Assembly: GCF_024666525.1 (NCBI RefSeq)
Contig: NZ_CP088294.1
Coordinates: 2,666,001-2,730,000, forward strand
Direction: 5' to 3'
Length of the DNA: 64,000 nucleotides
DNA from: Pseudomonas sp. J452
GTDB lineage: Bacteria > Pseudomonadota > Gammaproteobacteria > Pseudomonadales > Pseudomonadaceae
Made by a program: the position numbers and the translations under genes. This document shows, piece after piece, positions 36,855 through 46,394 of the stretch (positions are counted from its first letter, which is position 1; every line of letters starts with the position of its first letter). The notes under the pieces are model-generated. The model was not told the DNA's origin, did not search any database, and worked only from the letters and a program-made list of their open reading frames with translations.

Positions 36855-37553
36855 ATGCAGGCCAGCGCGCAACCGGCCTATGTCCTGCACAGCCGTGCCT
36901 ATCGAGAGAGTAGCGCGCTGGTCGATCTGCTGACCCCGCAAGGGCGTTTGCGTGCCGTGCTGCGTGGCGCGCGCGGTAAGGCTGGCACCCTGGCGCGGCC
37001 GTTCGTACCGCTGGAAGTCGAATTGCGTGGGCGCGGTGAGCTGAAGAATGTGGCCCGTCTGGAGGCCGCCGGTATCCCCAATTTGCTCAGCGGTGCCGCC
37101 TTGTTCAGCGGTATCTATTTGAATGAGTTGCTGATCCGCCTGCTGCCGGCAGAAGATCCACATCCTGCCTTGTTCGAACACTATGCCCTGACGCTACGAG
37201 CCCTGGCCGTTAATCCACCGTTGGAGCCCTTGCTGCGGGCTTTCGAGTGGCGTCTGCTGGACGAGTTGGGCTATGGTTTTGCCCTCGATCACGACCTGGC
37301 CGGCTTGCCGATTACGGCTGCCGGCCTGTACCGCCTGCAGCCGGATGCTGGGCTGGAACCCGTCTTGCAACTGCAGCCTGGCCTGTTTCAGGGGGGCGAT
37401 CTGCTGGCCATGGCCCAGGCCGACTGGAGCTCGCCGGGGGCGCTGGCAGCCGCCAAGCGTCTGATGCGCCAGGCTTTGGCGCCGCATCTGGGTGGCCGGC
37501 CGCTGGTCAGTCGTGAACTCTTTATGAACCTCAAGGAATCTGCCCGTGACTGA
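36855..37553 (+). CDS. recO: DNA repair protein RecO
   Basis: A 232-residue RecFOR-pathway mediator that loads RecA onto SSB-coated single strands. An N-terminal OB-fold ([25 protein letters not shown]) is followed by a helical domain; the zinc-binding cysteines of some RecO proteins are absent, as is common in pseudomonads. It is three bases after era and overlaps pdxJ by eight bases. Confidence 0.95.
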   Translation: MQASAQPAYVLHSRAYRESSALVDLLTPQGRLRAVLRGARGKAGTLARPFVPLEVELRGRGELKNVARLEAAGIPNLLSGAALFSGIYLNELLIRLLPAEDPHPALFEHYALTLRALAVNPPLEPLLRAFEWRLLDELGYGFALDHDLAGLPITAAGLYRLQPDAGLEPVLQLQPGLFQGGDLLAMAQADWSSPGALAAAKRLMRQALAPHLGGRPLVSRELFMNLKESARD

Positions 37554-38292
37554 AGCCAATCGCATTCTTCTCGGCGTGAATATTGATCATGTCGCCACCC
37601 TGCGCCAGGCGCGCGGAACCCGCTATCCGGACCCGGTGAAAGCCGCCCTGGATGCGGAGGAGGCGGGGGCCGATGGCATTACTGTGCATCTGCGTGAAGA
37701 TCGTCGGCATATCCAGGAGCGCGATGTGCGCCTGCTCAAGGAGGTGCTGCAGACGCGGATGAACTTCGAGATGGGCGTTACCGATTTCATGCTCGACTTC
37801 GCCGAAAGCATCCGCCCCGAACATGTCTGCCTGGTCCCGGAAACTCGTCAGGAGCTGACTACCGAAGGCGGCCTGGAAGTGGCCGGGCAGGAGGCGCGCA
37901 TTCGCGCAGCCGTCGAGCGTCTGAGCAAGCTCGGTTGCGAGGTGTCGCTGTTCATTGATGCCGACGAGAAGCAGATCGAGGCGGCGCGGCGCATCGGGGC
38001 GCCGGCGATCGAGTTGCATACTGGCCGTTACGCCGATGCTCATACGCCCGCCGAAGCGGCGCGTGAGTTAGCCCGCATCCGTGACGGCGTGGCCTGCGGC
38101 CTGGCCCATGGGCTGATCGTCAATGCCGGGCATGGCCTGCATTACCACAACGTCGAGCCGGTGGCGGCGATTGCCGGGGTGCACGAGTTGAATATCGGTC
38201 ATGCGATTGTTGCCCATGCCCTGTTTGTCGGTTTCAAGGGTGCGGTCGCGGAGATGAAGCAGCTGATCCTGGCGGCTGCCGGGCGCGGCTAA
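37546..38292 (+). CDS. pdxJ: Pyridoxine 5'-phosphate synthase
   Basis: A 248-residue TIM-barrel enzyme condensing 1-deoxy-D-xylulose 5-phosphate with 3-amino-2-oxopropyl phosphate in the last ring-forming step of vitamin B6 synthesis. Motifs [33 protein letters not shown] and HTGRYADA are seen. Start GTG 37546. Last gene of the rnc-era-recO-pdxJ run; it is convergent with a binding-protein gene three bases away, and no terminator hairpin is visible. Confidence 0.97.
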   Translation: MTEANRILLGVNIDHVATLRQARGTRYPDPVKAALDAEEAGADGITVHLREDRRHIQERDVRLLKEVLQTRMNFEMGVTDFMLDFAESIRPEHVCLVPETRQELTTEGGLEVAGQEARIRAAVERLSKLGCEVSLFIDADEKQIEAARRIGAPAIELHTGRYADAHTPAEAARELARIRDGVACGLAHGLIVNAGHGLHYHNVEPVAAIAGVHELNIGHAIVAHALFVGFKGAVAEMKQLILAAAGRG

Positions 38293-38295
38293 ACG

Positions 38296-39048
38296 TTACT
38301 CGCTTGTCGGGCTGCGGTGGGTCTGGAGAATTCGCTGGTACTCGCCATTCGCCATCAGCTGCTGCAAACCTCGGTTGAAATCGCCGATCAGTTGTGTGGC
38401 GCGCGGATGATTGCGCGGGACGATGAAGTACAGGCTGTGCTTGCTGACTACGGCCTGTGAGCTTTCGAATTGATCTGGGTCGAGCCCCGATAAGTGAATG
38501 GCCTGCTGCCCCAGCAGGCTGTCGGCGACGAAGAAGTCATCGCGCCCCAGAGCCAGCAGCTTGGCGCAGGTCAGTAGATCCGGCGGCTCATGGCGCTGTA
38601 GCTGGTTTTGCTCCAGCAGTGGCTTGAGTGCGGCAGGTGGCAGCCAGCCGAGTGGGTAGCACAGGCGCTTGCCGATAAAGCGTTGCAGGTTATCCGGCTC
38701 GAGCATCATTCCGCGGCGCGTGAAGACTCGCTGAGTGACCTCGTAAAGTGGTTCCGAGTAAAGAAACTCCGCCTCGCGCTCGGTCGATTTCAGGTAGGGG
38801 TAGGTGGCGTCAAAGCTGCCTTTCAGCGTGGCTTGATAGCCGCGCTTCCAGGGTTGCCAGGCCAGATTTGGCTGGTAACCGGAGCGGCCAAGGGCTGCGA
38901 TCACCACTTCGCTGAGCATTCCGCCATTGGGCAGGGTGCTGCCTGCATAAGGGGCATAGTCCTCGCCGCTGACCAGGCGCAGAGGGGAGGCCAGAGCCAG
39001 GTTGCTGAACAGTAAACCGGCAAGTAACAGTGCCCGCTGTAAACTCAT
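38296..39048 (-). CDS. Solitary periplasmic solute-binding protein (SBP_bac_3-like), paralogue 2
   Basis: 250 residues with a signal peptide (ending ALA before SPLRL). The mature start RLVSGEDYAPYAGSTLPNGGMLSEVVIAAL parallels the paralogue at 22401, and AWQPWKRGY matches its WEFYPWARA. Start ATG 39048. No transport genes are adjacent. It may be a sensor-like receptor or part of a distributed uptake system. Confidence 0.82.
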   Translation of the reverse strand: MSLQRALLLAGLLFSNLALASPLRLVSGEDYAPYAGSTLPNGGMLSEVVIAALGRSGYQPNLAWQPWKRGYQATLKGSFDATYPYLKSTEREAEFLYSEPLYEVTQRVFTRRGMMLEPDNLQRFIGKRLCYPLGWLPPAALKPLLEQNQLQRHEPPDLLTCAKLLALGRDDFFVADSLLGQQAIHLSGLDPDQFESSQAVVSKHSLYFIVPRNHPRATQLIGDFNRGLQQLMANGEYQRILQTHRSPTSE

Positions 39049-39150
39049 GCGGCGATAGCATCCTGTCTGGTCTGTTGAATGTGTTGATTGTCGCGGTGCT
39101 TGGAGCAAGAGGGCGAGCATCGGCTCGCCCCCTCAGGGCCTGCCTGCCTG

Positions 39151-39705
39151 TCAGATCAGTTTGCGGAACTGGTTCCAGTGATGTTGCAGGGCAATTGCCC
39201 AGTCCGGTGATGCACTGCCAGTACCCGCCAATTCCAGGCGCGGGTGGTGGGCGACTATCTGGTTCAGCAGTGGTTCCTGTGCGGGTTTCACGTCGACAAA
39301 GAACAGGTGTTTACCTTCCTGCAGCTTGTCGGCAAAACGCTGGAACGCGCTGTTGGGTTTTTGTAGGCCGAACAGGCTGCCTTCCCATACGCTGAAGCCA
39401 AGCAGTACCACCGCCAGGAAAACAAAGGGTATCCAGCCTGCCGGGGTGTCGGCCCAGTCATTGAGCCAGGCCAGCAGTACTACCAGTGCTGCCAGGGCAA
39501 GGCCGATCAGGCTGCCGATCTTGCCGGAGTGGACGATGTCCTGTTTCATTACCGAGGAGACATCGTGTAGATGGTGCTGTTCGACGTCGGCATCCTTGTC
39601 GCTAAGGACGTGGATCTGTTCGGTGCTGATGCCGCTGGCCTCCAGCTCGTTTTCGAGCGTCTCCAGGTCATCGAGATTGTCACTGATGTAGTAATGCCGA
39701 TTCAT
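39151..39705 (-). CDS. Two-TM inner-membrane protein of unknown function
   Basis: 184 residues. A soluble N-terminal domain (MNRHYYISDNLDDLETLENEL..., about 1-60) has the shape of a small ferredoxin-like or GS17M-type fold, followed by two TM helices (about 64-80 and 90-108) and a charged C-terminus. Similar pseudomonad proteins are labelled only as hypothetical. No active-site motif. Monocistronic. Confidence 0.75.
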   Translation of the reverse strand: MNRHYYISDNLDDLETLENELEASGISTEQIHVLSDKDADVEQHHLHDVSSVMKQDIVHSGKIGSLIGLALAALVVLLAWLNDWADTPAGWIPFVFLAVVLLGFSVWEGSLFGLQKPNSAFQRFADKLQEGKHLFFVDVKPAQEPLLNQIVAHHPRLELAGTGSASPDWAIALQHHWNQFRKLI

Positions 39706-39784
39706 GGCACACCTCCCATCTTGCGGTTAGCGGGCCCCCCGTCAGTTTGGCGCTAATGCGGCCTTTCCTGAGTGTAGTCTGTGC

Positions 39785-40813
39785 TCAGGGCATGGGGGCG
39801 GGGCTGCCGAGTGGTGCTTCTACTGGTTCGTCGATGAAATAACGATCACGCCCGGCGCTTTTCGCCTGGTAGAGGCATTGGTCGGCGCGTTGCAGCCAGC
39901 TTTCCCGGCCTTCATCCGCGCGCAGGATGGCGCCGCCGATGGATACTGTCACCGTCCCGCCCGGGCCTTGCAGGGCGTTGCGTACCTGCAGCAGCAGATT
40001 GTTGGCCGCGGCTTGCAGACCTTCCAGCTGGGTATCGGGCAGCAGTAGCAGGAACTCTTCACCGCCGAAGCGGAACAGGCGATCTTCCTTGCGCGAGCAG
40101 TGCTTGATCAGCTCGACGAAATCAATCAACACCAAGTCGCCGGCCTGGTGGCCAAAACGGTCGTTGATCTGTTTGAAATGATCCAGGTCCATGGCCAGTA
40201 CGCCGTAGCTGGTGCCATGGCGGCGCTTGCTGGAAACGGCGATTTTCATCTCTTCATCCATGGCCCGGCGATTGCGTGCGCCGGTCAGTGGGTCACGGAT
40301 GGCCAGTGCCTGCAGCTGGTCGCGCTGGCTGCGGGTGCGGTAGGCGAAGATGAAGGTCATGATGCCGGCGGTGATATTGGTGACCAGGAAAGAGATCATC
40401 TGATAGTCACTTTCGAACACGCTGCCGGGCACCCATAACGCATAGCCGACCAGGCTGCCGAGGATGAGCAGGGTGGCGGCGATGGCCTTGCCGGGAGAAA
40501 CCATGAAGAAGTTGAAGAGGATCAGCGGGTAGATCCAGAACAGCCCGTTGACTCCCAGATCGATGGCGATCAGGGTCGCTCCGACGGAGAAAATGCTGGC
40601 CAGGTAGATACCCGGTTTTACCGTGTCCCCGGTACGCCAGGCATAGAGCACTGCCAGGATGGTGGACAGCACAATGATCGAGTCGGCGATGCCAACCAGA
40701 TAGTTGCCGTGGGTCAGGCGATAAAATGCATAGGGGGTAATGCCCAATACGCCGATCAGCCCCATCAAGGTGATGATGGATAGCTGAAAATCCTTCCTGA
40801 GTCGCTTGAACAT
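39785..40813 (-). CDS. Membrane-bound diguanylate cyclase (GGDEF)
   Basis: 342 residues: about six TM helices in the first 170 residues, then a GGDEF domain with RDPLTGARNRRAMD, the DHFKQINDRFGHQAGD loop and active-site GGEEF (RFGGEEFLLLLP). It should make cyclic di-GMP. An RxxD product-inhibition site five residues before GGEEF is not evident. Start MFKRLRKD at 40813. Confidence 0.9.
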   Translation of the reverse strand: MFKRLRKDFQLSIITLMGLIGVLGITPYAFYRLTHGNYLVGIADSIIVLSTILAVLYAWRTGDTVKPGIYLASIFSVGATLIAIDLGVNGLFWIYPLILFNFFMVSPGKAIAATLLILGSLVGYALWVPGSVFESDYQMISFLVTNITAGIMTFIFAYRTRSQRDQLQALAIRDPLTGARNRRAMDEEMKIAVSSKRRHGTSYGVLAMDLDHFKQINDRFGHQAGDLVLIDFVELIKHCSRKEDRLFRFGGEEFLLLLPDTQLEGLQAAANNLLLQVRNALQGPGGTVTVSIGGAILRADEGRESWLQRADQCLYQAKSAGRDRYFIDEPVEAPLGSPAPMP

Positions 40814-40980
40814 CAGCGAGAGTCCCTGGCCTTTGGCGCTTCTTATCGTTCTTGTGCTGACAAGAATGCAGAGCTTTGCCGAGGCGGGCAAGAGTGATCT
40901 TGGGCAAGATGCCAGTATTTCCGCCAAAGTGCCGAATGACTCGGAGTCAACGGTGGCGGCTGGCGATGTGGCTGCGGGTG

Positions 40981-41160
40981 TTACTTCTTGCTGATGGTGA
41001 TATGCCGGCTAGGGGTAAGCGATTGACCGCTGACACCTTTGGCAATCTGCTGGATTTCACCACCAGACTTGAGGAAGGCGGCGACCTGGGCTTCGATGGA
41101 TTCGTGGGTTTCCACGGCCGGTTGCGGTTTGGGTTTCTGGCTGGATCCTTTGACTCGCAT
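40981..41160 (-). CDS. Small conserved protein upstream-paired with cspA
   Basis: 59 residues, start MRVKGSSQKPKP at 41160 with GGGAG upstream. The basic N-terminus is followed by a helix (ESIEAQVAAFLKSGGEIQQIAKGVSG). The SGGEIQQIAKGVSG segment is conserved in small pseudomonad proteins I remember only as hypothetical. Function unknown. It lies just downstream of cspA on the same strand, but a terminator separates them. Confidence 0.7.
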   Translation of the reverse strand: MRVKGSSQKPKPQPAVETHESIEAQVAAFLKSGGEIQQIAKGVSGQSLTPSRHITISKK

Positions 41161-41223
41161 GGTGGCTCCCTCTTCAGGAAATCTATGGTGCACGGTGAGT
41201 GCGGGTAAAAATGGCAGGGATAA

Positions 41224-41249
41224 AAAAACCGGCCCGTGGGCCGGTTTTT
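41224..41249. terminator. Rho-independent terminator after cspA
   Basis: Perfect arms AAAAACCGGCCC/GGGCCGGTTTTT around GT. It ends cspA on the minus strand and could act on either strand. Confidence 0.92.
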
Positions 41250-41266
41250 CGTGACGCGTCGAGTAA

Positions 41267-41476
41267 TTAGATTACTTGAACGTCGTCAGCTTGCATGCCT
41301 TTCTGGCCTTTTACAGCCACGAAGGAGACCTTTTGGCCTTCCTGCAGGCTTTTGAAGCCAGCGCTCTGGATCGAGCGGTAGTGCACAAACAGATCAGCGC
41401 CGCTTTCCGGGGTGATGAAGCCGAAGCCTTTTTCATCGTTGAACCACTTGACGGTGCCAGTTTGACGTTCGGACAT
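41267..41476 (-). CDS. cspA: Cold-shock protein (CspA family)
   Basis: A 69-residue RNA chaperone with the RNP1 motif KGFGFI and RNP2 LFVHY, closely matching P. aeruginosa CspA. AAGGAG precedes ATG 41476. The 230-base gap upstream leaves room for a long 5' leader, as is usual for cold-regulated csp mRNAs, but I cannot place its promoter. Confidence 0.95.
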   Translation of the reverse strand: MSERQTGTVKWFNDEKGFGFITPESGADLFVHYRSIQSAGFKSLQEGQKVSFVAVKGQKGMQADDVQVI

Positions 41477-41706
41477 GGGATGTCTCCTTGAACAAAGTGA
41501 ACATGACACTGGAACAGCCCAGGCCATGACTGAGTGCAAAGAGTAAAGAAACCGATGGAAGGTTGGATCGAGATCTAAACAAGTCGATTTGCGGTGACAC
41601 ATGCAACACAGTCCGATCACCCTACAGGGGAAAGTGCCAATCGCCAAATGATTTCTTACTTAATCTGCTAAGTGGCCGGTTTGCTTACAGGCTTTGCGCG
41701 CTTGTT

Positions 41707-42411
41707 TTAGCTGCTTTTTTTCGGGCACAGGCGCATATCGACAGGGCTGACATGGGGATTGCTCCAGCCCATCACGCAGGCAAGTTGCTGGTTGCGCTGG
41801 CGTTCCCAAGCCTGCACCGGGTAATGCTTGTGCCAGGCGTTGAAAAGTTGCTGTTCCTGTTTCGACAGGCGCAGGCCATAGCGCTCACTCATGTAGAAAT
41901 AGGTGCGTGCAATCATGCCGCGTACTTTGGTTCTGGGCATGGCCTTGCGCGCCTTGAAGTCCACCACCATCGGGCAGCTACCGTACTGGCTCGGTTGCTG
42001 CGGCAGCCAGGCATAGCTGTAGTTGCTGCGATCGGCATTGATCTCGCCGATGCTCGGCACCAGATTGAACAAATCTGCTTCGGCGCTTCGGTAGGCCTTG
42101 TCCTGGCTGGCGCAGTGCTTTCTGCCGCCTTGCTGCCAGCAGCGGCGCTGATGGCCGATAACCCAGGCCGGGACTATGTGTTCCCACTCTATGCGCGCTG
42201 CGCGTCGGGCATTGGTGCGCGGTACATAGCCGCAACTGTTCAAGTCGACCGACTTGCCGGTATAGCGGCAGCCGCAATAGAACTCCACGGACTGCTGGGC
42301 ATAGAGTTTCCAGGCAATTTTCTTGGCTTCGGCAAAGGTGCGGGGCGGGGCAGCGAGGCTGGCGGCCGAGCAGACCAGTGCGAGCAGGGCAACGATGAAG
42401 CGCGAGGGCAT
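41707..42411 (-). CDS. endA: Secreted endonuclease I (EndA family)
   Basis: 234 residues with a signal peptide cleaved near SLA (20). The nuclease core RIEWEHIVPAW contains catalytic His78; NLVPSIGEINADRSNYSY carries the metal-binding Asn, and YCGCRYTG and other cysteines probably form disulfides. It cleaves DNA in the periplasm or medium. Monocistronic. Confidence 0.92.
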   Translation of the reverse strand: MPSRFIVALLALVCSAASLAAPPRTFAEAKKIAWKLYAQQSVEFYCGCRYTGKSVDLNSCGYVPRTNARRAARIEWEHIVPAWVIGHQRRCWQQGGRKHCASQDKAYRSAEADLFNLVPSIGEINADRSNYSYAWLPQQPSQYGSCPMVVDFKARKAMPRTKVRGMIARTYFYMSERYGLRLSKQEQQLFNAWHKHYPVQAWERQRNQQLACVMGWSNPHVSPVDMRLCPKKSS

Positions 42412-42551
42412 GAATACGGCATCCCTGAAAAGCGCCGCATCATACGGGCCTGATGAACTTTGCCAAGGCTGGCAAAGGGCTAGTCACACTGGTCAACGGC
42501 GCTGATCGGCGTAGCATCCTAACCAGGGTCTTTGAGAGGAAGGGTGGGCCA

Positions 42552-42887
42552 ATGCGCATCATGCAAATAGGGCTGCTGAGCATTACGATGGTGGCTTTGC
42601 CGGCGCTGGCCGCCGAGCCGGTTAGCCGTCAGGTGCAGAGCGTGCCTATCGAGTACGTCAGTCCTGGTGCCTCTGGCAGCATCAGTTCATCCAGCAGCAG
42701 TCAGAGTTATGACGTCTATGGCGGCTATGCCGTACCCGGGGATAGTGGCAGCACCCAGAGTCACGCCTATGGCAGTTCTGGCGTGCAGCAGAACGGCGGC
42801 ATTCGGCAGAGCATCAAGTACCCAGGCGGTCTTGAGGTGCAGCGTTATCCGGGGCAGAACAGTTACCAAGAGCAGCGTCAGCAGTGA
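42552..42887 (+). CDS. Small secreted serine/glycine-rich protein
   Basis: 111 residues with a signal peptide (about 1-22, ending ALA). The mature part is low-complexity (SGSISSSSSSQSYDVYGGY, DSGSTQSHAYGSSG) and ends in a glutamine-rich tail. It is probably periplasmic or extracellular and disordered. GAGAGGAAGG lies upstream, a little far from the ATG. It precedes the phosphatase-kinase-FHA cassette by 132 bases; a link is unproven. Confidence 0.6.
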   Translation: MRIMQIGLLSITMVALPALAAEPVSRQVQSVPIEYVSPGASGSISSSSSSQSYDVYGGYAVPGDSGSTQSHAYGSSGVQQNGGIRQSIKYPGGLEVQRYPGQNSYQEQRQQ

Positions 42888-43019
42888 AACGTGGGTGTTG
42901 CCACGCTGCCGATATCGACTGCTTAACACTTCCCGGGGAAACTTCCGCGCAGGGCTGACAGCCGCGGGTGGTGGCCGCATCATGCCGCTCACGTGCAGTA
43001 ACGAGATGATCCACTAGCC

Positions 43020-43811
43020 ATGTCCATTACGCTCACCGAGCAGTCCCTGGTGTTCGCGGCGCAGAGCGTTGCCGGTCAGGTGCGTGCGCATAACGAAGAT
43101 GCTGTGCTGTGTTGCCCCGAACTGGGGTTGTGGGCGGTTGCCGATGGCATGGGTGGCCATCAATCCGGTGAAGTGGCCAGCGCGCTGGCCCTGCAGACCC
43201 TGCGCGAGGTTATCGGTGCCGGTGGCGATCTGGTGACGGCCGCGCAGAACGCCAATGCGGCGATCATCCAGGCCGGGCAGGCTGCCGGTGGCCGGCGCAT
43301 GGGTACCACCCTGGTTGCGCTGCAGGTTGCCGGTGCCGCATTCGAGCTGGCCTGGGTCGGTGACAGTCGTGCCTACCGGGTCAGCGCGGCCGGCATCGAG
43401 CAGTTGAGCCGCGATCACAGCTGGGTACAGCTGATGATCGATGCCGGCGAGATGAGTGTGGAAGAGGCCCGCCAGCATCCGCGGCGCAATATCGTCATCC
43501 AGTGCCTGGGGCAGATCGAGCAGGAGCTGGAGGTCGGTTTGCTGCGTGGCACCCTGGCTGCCGGTGAGTTGCTGTTGCTGTGCAGTGACGGCCTGACCGG
43601 CGAACTCAGCGATGAACAGATCCAGCACTTGTGCGCCGAGGCGGAAACCCTCGATGCGCTGGTCGAACAGCTGATAGGGCTGGCCAATAAGCTTGGCGGC
43701 AAGGACAATATCAGCTGCATCGTACTTGGCCTCAGCGCCCCGGAATCGCCGGTGATCGCCGCCAGACCGCGTAACTTTCTCAGCAGATGGCTGAACTCAC
43801 GTAAGTCCTGA
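43020..43811 (+). CDS. PP2C-type Ser/Thr protein phosphatase
   Basis: A 263-residue cytosolic phosphatase. Metal-binding motifs of the Stp/PppA type are present: RAHNEDA (about 22-28), ADGMGGHQSGE (41-51), GDSRAY, CSDGLTGEL and GGKDNISCIV. It should remove phosphate from targets of the kinase encoded 20 bases downstream. In type VI secretion loci pppA, ppkA and fha occur together, but no secretion genes are near here. Confidence 0.93.
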   Translation: MSITLTEQSLVFAAQSVAGQVRAHNEDAVLCCPELGLWAVADGMGGHQSGEVASALALQTLREVIGAGGDLVTAAQNANAAIIQAGQAAGGRRMGTTLVALQVAGAAFELAWVGDSRAYRVSAAGIEQLSRDHSWVQLMIDAGEMSVEEARQHPRRNIVIQCLGQIEQELEVGLLRGTLAAGELLLLCSDGLTGELSDEQIQHLCAEAETLDALVEQLIGLANKLGGKDNISCIVLGLSAPESPVIAARPRNFLSRWLNSRKS

Positions 43812-43831
43812 CCACTTCGATACGACACCTC

Positions 43832-45520
43832 ATGAGCGACAATTTGCTTGAGATACCCGGCTACCGTGTGCACGGCCAGTTGGGCAAGGGCGGTATGGCC
43901 GAGGTCTACCTGGCCACCCAGGAATCATTGCACCGCAAGGTGGCGATCAAGGTATTGCTGAGTGCCGATGACGAGGCGTTCAGTGTGCGCTTCGTCAAGG
44001 AGGCGCACATAGTCGCCTCGCTCAACCATCCCTCGATCATCACCATCTATGACATCGACCGCCTGGCCGATGGCCGCTATTACCTGGCGATGGAGTACGT
44101 CGCCGGTGGTGATCTGGCCCAGCACAAAGGTGAGGTGTTCGCCGCCGAGCGCGCCCTGGCCATCGTCCGCCAGATTGCCAGCGGCCTGGCCGTGGTTCAC
44201 GACAAGGGCCTGGTGCACCGCGATGTGAAGCCGGCCAACATCCTCTTTCGCAGCGACGGCACGGCCGTGCTCACCGATTTCGGGGTGGCCAAGGATCTCG
44301 ACATCGACAGCGAGCTGACCCATTTCGGCATTGCCGTCGGCAGCCCCGCCTACAGCAGCCCGGAGCAGGCCCAGTGCCAGCCGCTGGATGCGCGTAGCGA
44401 TATCTACAGCCTGGGGGTGATCCTGCTGGAGATGCTCACCGGCACCAACCCCTACCGTGGCGGCAACTACACCCAGACCGTGGTCAACCATGTGCAGATG
44501 GAGCCGCCACCGCTGCCCGATGCGCTGGGAGCCTTCCGCGAACTGCTGGCGCGCATGCTGGCGAAGAACCCAGCCGAGCGGTTCGCCGATTGCCGGGCTT
44601 TGTTGGCCGCGCTGGACGAGGTGGAACTGAGCGATCTGGAGCAGACCCAGCTGCGTCCGGCGCTGCAGTTGGCCGCTGAAGCGGCTATCCCGACCGCACT
44701 ACCGAAAAAGCGCCGTTCGGCGATGCCGCTGCTGATGGGGCTCAGCGTCCTGGTGCTGATCGCTACGTTGACGTTTGCCGGCCTTTACATCAAACAACGC
44801 CAGCAGCTCGAAGCCTTGCAGGTACAGGCCGAGCAGCGCTTCGCCAGTGGCCAGCTGATCGAGCCCGAGCAGGACAGCGCCACCCATTATTTCCAGCAGA
44901 TGCTGCTGATTGATGCCGACAACGAAGACGCCTTGGCGGGTCTGCAGCGGATCAAGGACAGCCGCATCAACGCCTTCCTCGTCCAGGGCGAGCAGCGTCT
45001 GCGTGAAGGCCTGCTGATGGAGCCGGCGCAGGACAGCGCCGATTTCTACTTCCGCCAGGCCCTGGCCCTGGATGAGCAGCACGCCGCCACGCTGGAGGCG
45101 CTGCAGCGCCTGCTCGAAGCGCGGATTGCGGTGTTCCTTGAACGTGCCGAGCAGAGCATTGCCGACAAGCGCCTGCTGCTGCCGGAGGAGGACAGCGCGG
45201 TCTACTACTACCAGCAGATCCTCGGTTGGGCACCCGGCAACGAGCAGGCCCTGGCGGGTTTGCAGCGGGTCGCCATGCTTTACCGTGACCTGGCCAATGC
45301 GTCTTACCGGCGCAGCGATTTCCCCGCAGCCCTGGCCATGATCGAGCGTGGCTTGCAGGTCGAGCCGGAGAACCCCGAGTTGCTGAAAATGCGCGACGAG
45401 CACCAGCAGTTGCTCAGTTCGGCCCGTGCCGCACAGAGCCGTGCCCGTGCCAGTGAGGCCGCGCGCGAGGAGCCCAGCAACCCGATCAAGCGCGCTTGGA
45501 ACAACCTTTTTGGTGAGTGA
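43832..45520 (+). CDS. Transmembrane Ser/Thr kinase with periplasmic repeat domain
   Basis: 562 residues. The kinase domain (about 10-265) has a glycine loop LGKGGMAEV, Lys40 (VAIK), HRDVKPAN (129-136) and DFGVAKD (149-155), all intact. One TM helix lies at about 298-320. Outside are three 53-residue repeats (starting about 333, 386 and 439), each with an AEQR-x-LL-P-x-DSA-x-YYxQ pattern, then a TPR-like unit near 482-525. The repeats may sense or bind an envelope ligand. It is shorter than P. aeruginosa PpkA and has a different C-terminus. Confidence 0.9.
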   Translation: MSDNLLEIPGYRVHGQLGKGGMAEVYLATQESLHRKVAIKVLLSADDEAFSVRFVKEAHIVASLNHPSIITIYDIDRLADGRYYLAMEYVAGGDLAQHKGEVFAAERALAIVRQIASGLAVVHDKGLVHRDVKPANILFRSDGTAVLTDFGVAKDLDIDSELTHFGIAVGSPAYSSPEQAQCQPLDARSDIYSLGVILLEMLTGTNPYRGGNYTQTVVNHVQMEPPPLPDALGAFRELLARMLAKNPAERFADCRALLAALDEVELSDLEQTQLRPALQLAAEAAIPTALPKKRRSAMPLLMGLSVLVLIATLTFAGLYIKQRQQLEALQVQAEQRFASGQLIEPEQDSATHYFQQMLLIDADNEDALAGLQRIKDSRINAFLVQGEQRLREGLLMEPAQDSADFYFRQALALDEQHAATLEALQRLLEARIAVFLERAEQSIADKRLLLPEEDSAVYYYQQILGWAPGNEQALAGLQRVAMLYRDLANASYRRSDFPAALAMIERGLQVEPENPELLKMRDEHQQLLSSARAAQSRARASEAAREEPSNPIKRAWNNLFGE

Positions 45521-45545
45521 TCGCCACTTCGACAGGATTTAGACG

Positions 45546-46394
45546 ATGCTCAAGCTGCATTTCAAGGACAGTCGCCAAGCCCCGATCTGGCTGGTCGAGG
45601 AGCGCTTCACCCTAGGGCAGGACCGGCGCAACAACCTGATGCTGGACGATGCCGGGATCCAGGCGTTCCACGCCGAAATCCGCCAGGAGAACGGCCTGTA
45701 TTTCATCAGAGACTGCGACAGCGAGAGCGGCACCTTCGTCAACGAGGAGCGCATCGCCAGCCGCTACCAGTTGCGCGCCGACGATTGCCTGCGCCTCGGC
45801 GAAGTCGAGCTGCAGCTCACCGATCCGGCCAAGGTCAAGCCGCGCAGCGAGGCCAGCCAGCGCTGGTTCCTGCAGGTGCTCAAGGGCGAGAACGAAGGCA
45901 AGAAGTACCACGTCAACGGCTCGATGACTTTCGGCCGCTCGGTGAAGTGCGAGCTGTGTTTCAGCGATGCCGAGCTGTCGCGCCGGCACTGCGAATTCTT
46001 CCTCAAGGACGACGTGCTCGAGGTCAAGGACCTGGCCTCGGCCAATGGCCTGTTCGTCAATGGTGCGAAGGCCAACACGGCGGTGCTGCAGCCTGGCGAC
46101 CAGGTGCGCATGGGCTCGGTGCTGTTGCTGGTGATCGGGCCCAAGGTCGAGGTGCAGCAGGCCGAAGACGAAGACGCCACGCTGTTCATGCGCGCCGTCG
46201 ATCTGCCCAAGCCGAGCACCGCGAAGCCGGCCGCCACGGCGCCGACGGCAAGCGCCAATCCCTTGCGCGCCGCGGCCCAGATGGCGCCGACCCCGGCAGC
46301 TGCCGAACCGGCTGGCCCGGCACCGCTGCGTCTGGTCCTGTTGGGTGCAGGCGTGCTGCTGGTGCTCGGTGTTGCGGCTGTTCTGCTGCTGTAA
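45546..46394 (+). CDS. Tail-anchored protein with two FHA domains
   Basis: 282 residues. FHA1 (about 15-90; FTLGQDRRNNLMLDD) and FHA2 (about 120-195; MTFGRSVKCELCFSDAELSRRHC) bind phosphothreonine peptides. A linker with proline/alanine runs to a single C-terminal TM helix (about 261-281) with no residues after it. It is likely held at the inner membrane, next to the kinase that could phosphorylate its ligands. The stop TAA is the left flank of a 140-bp element. Confidence 0.9.
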   Translation: MLKLHFKDSRQAPIWLVEERFTLGQDRRNNLMLDDAGIQAFHAEIRQENGLYFIRDCDSESGTFVNEERIASRYQLRADDCLRLGEVELQLTDPAKVKPRSEASQRWFLQVLKGENEGKKYHVNGSMTFGRSVKCELCFSDAELSRRHCEFFLKDDVLEVKDLASANGLFVNGAKANTAVLQPGDQVRMGSVLLLVIGPKVEVQQAEDEDATLFMRAVDLPKPSTAKPAATAPTASANPLRAAAQMAPTPAAAEPAGPAPLRLVLLGAGVLLVLGVAAVLLL

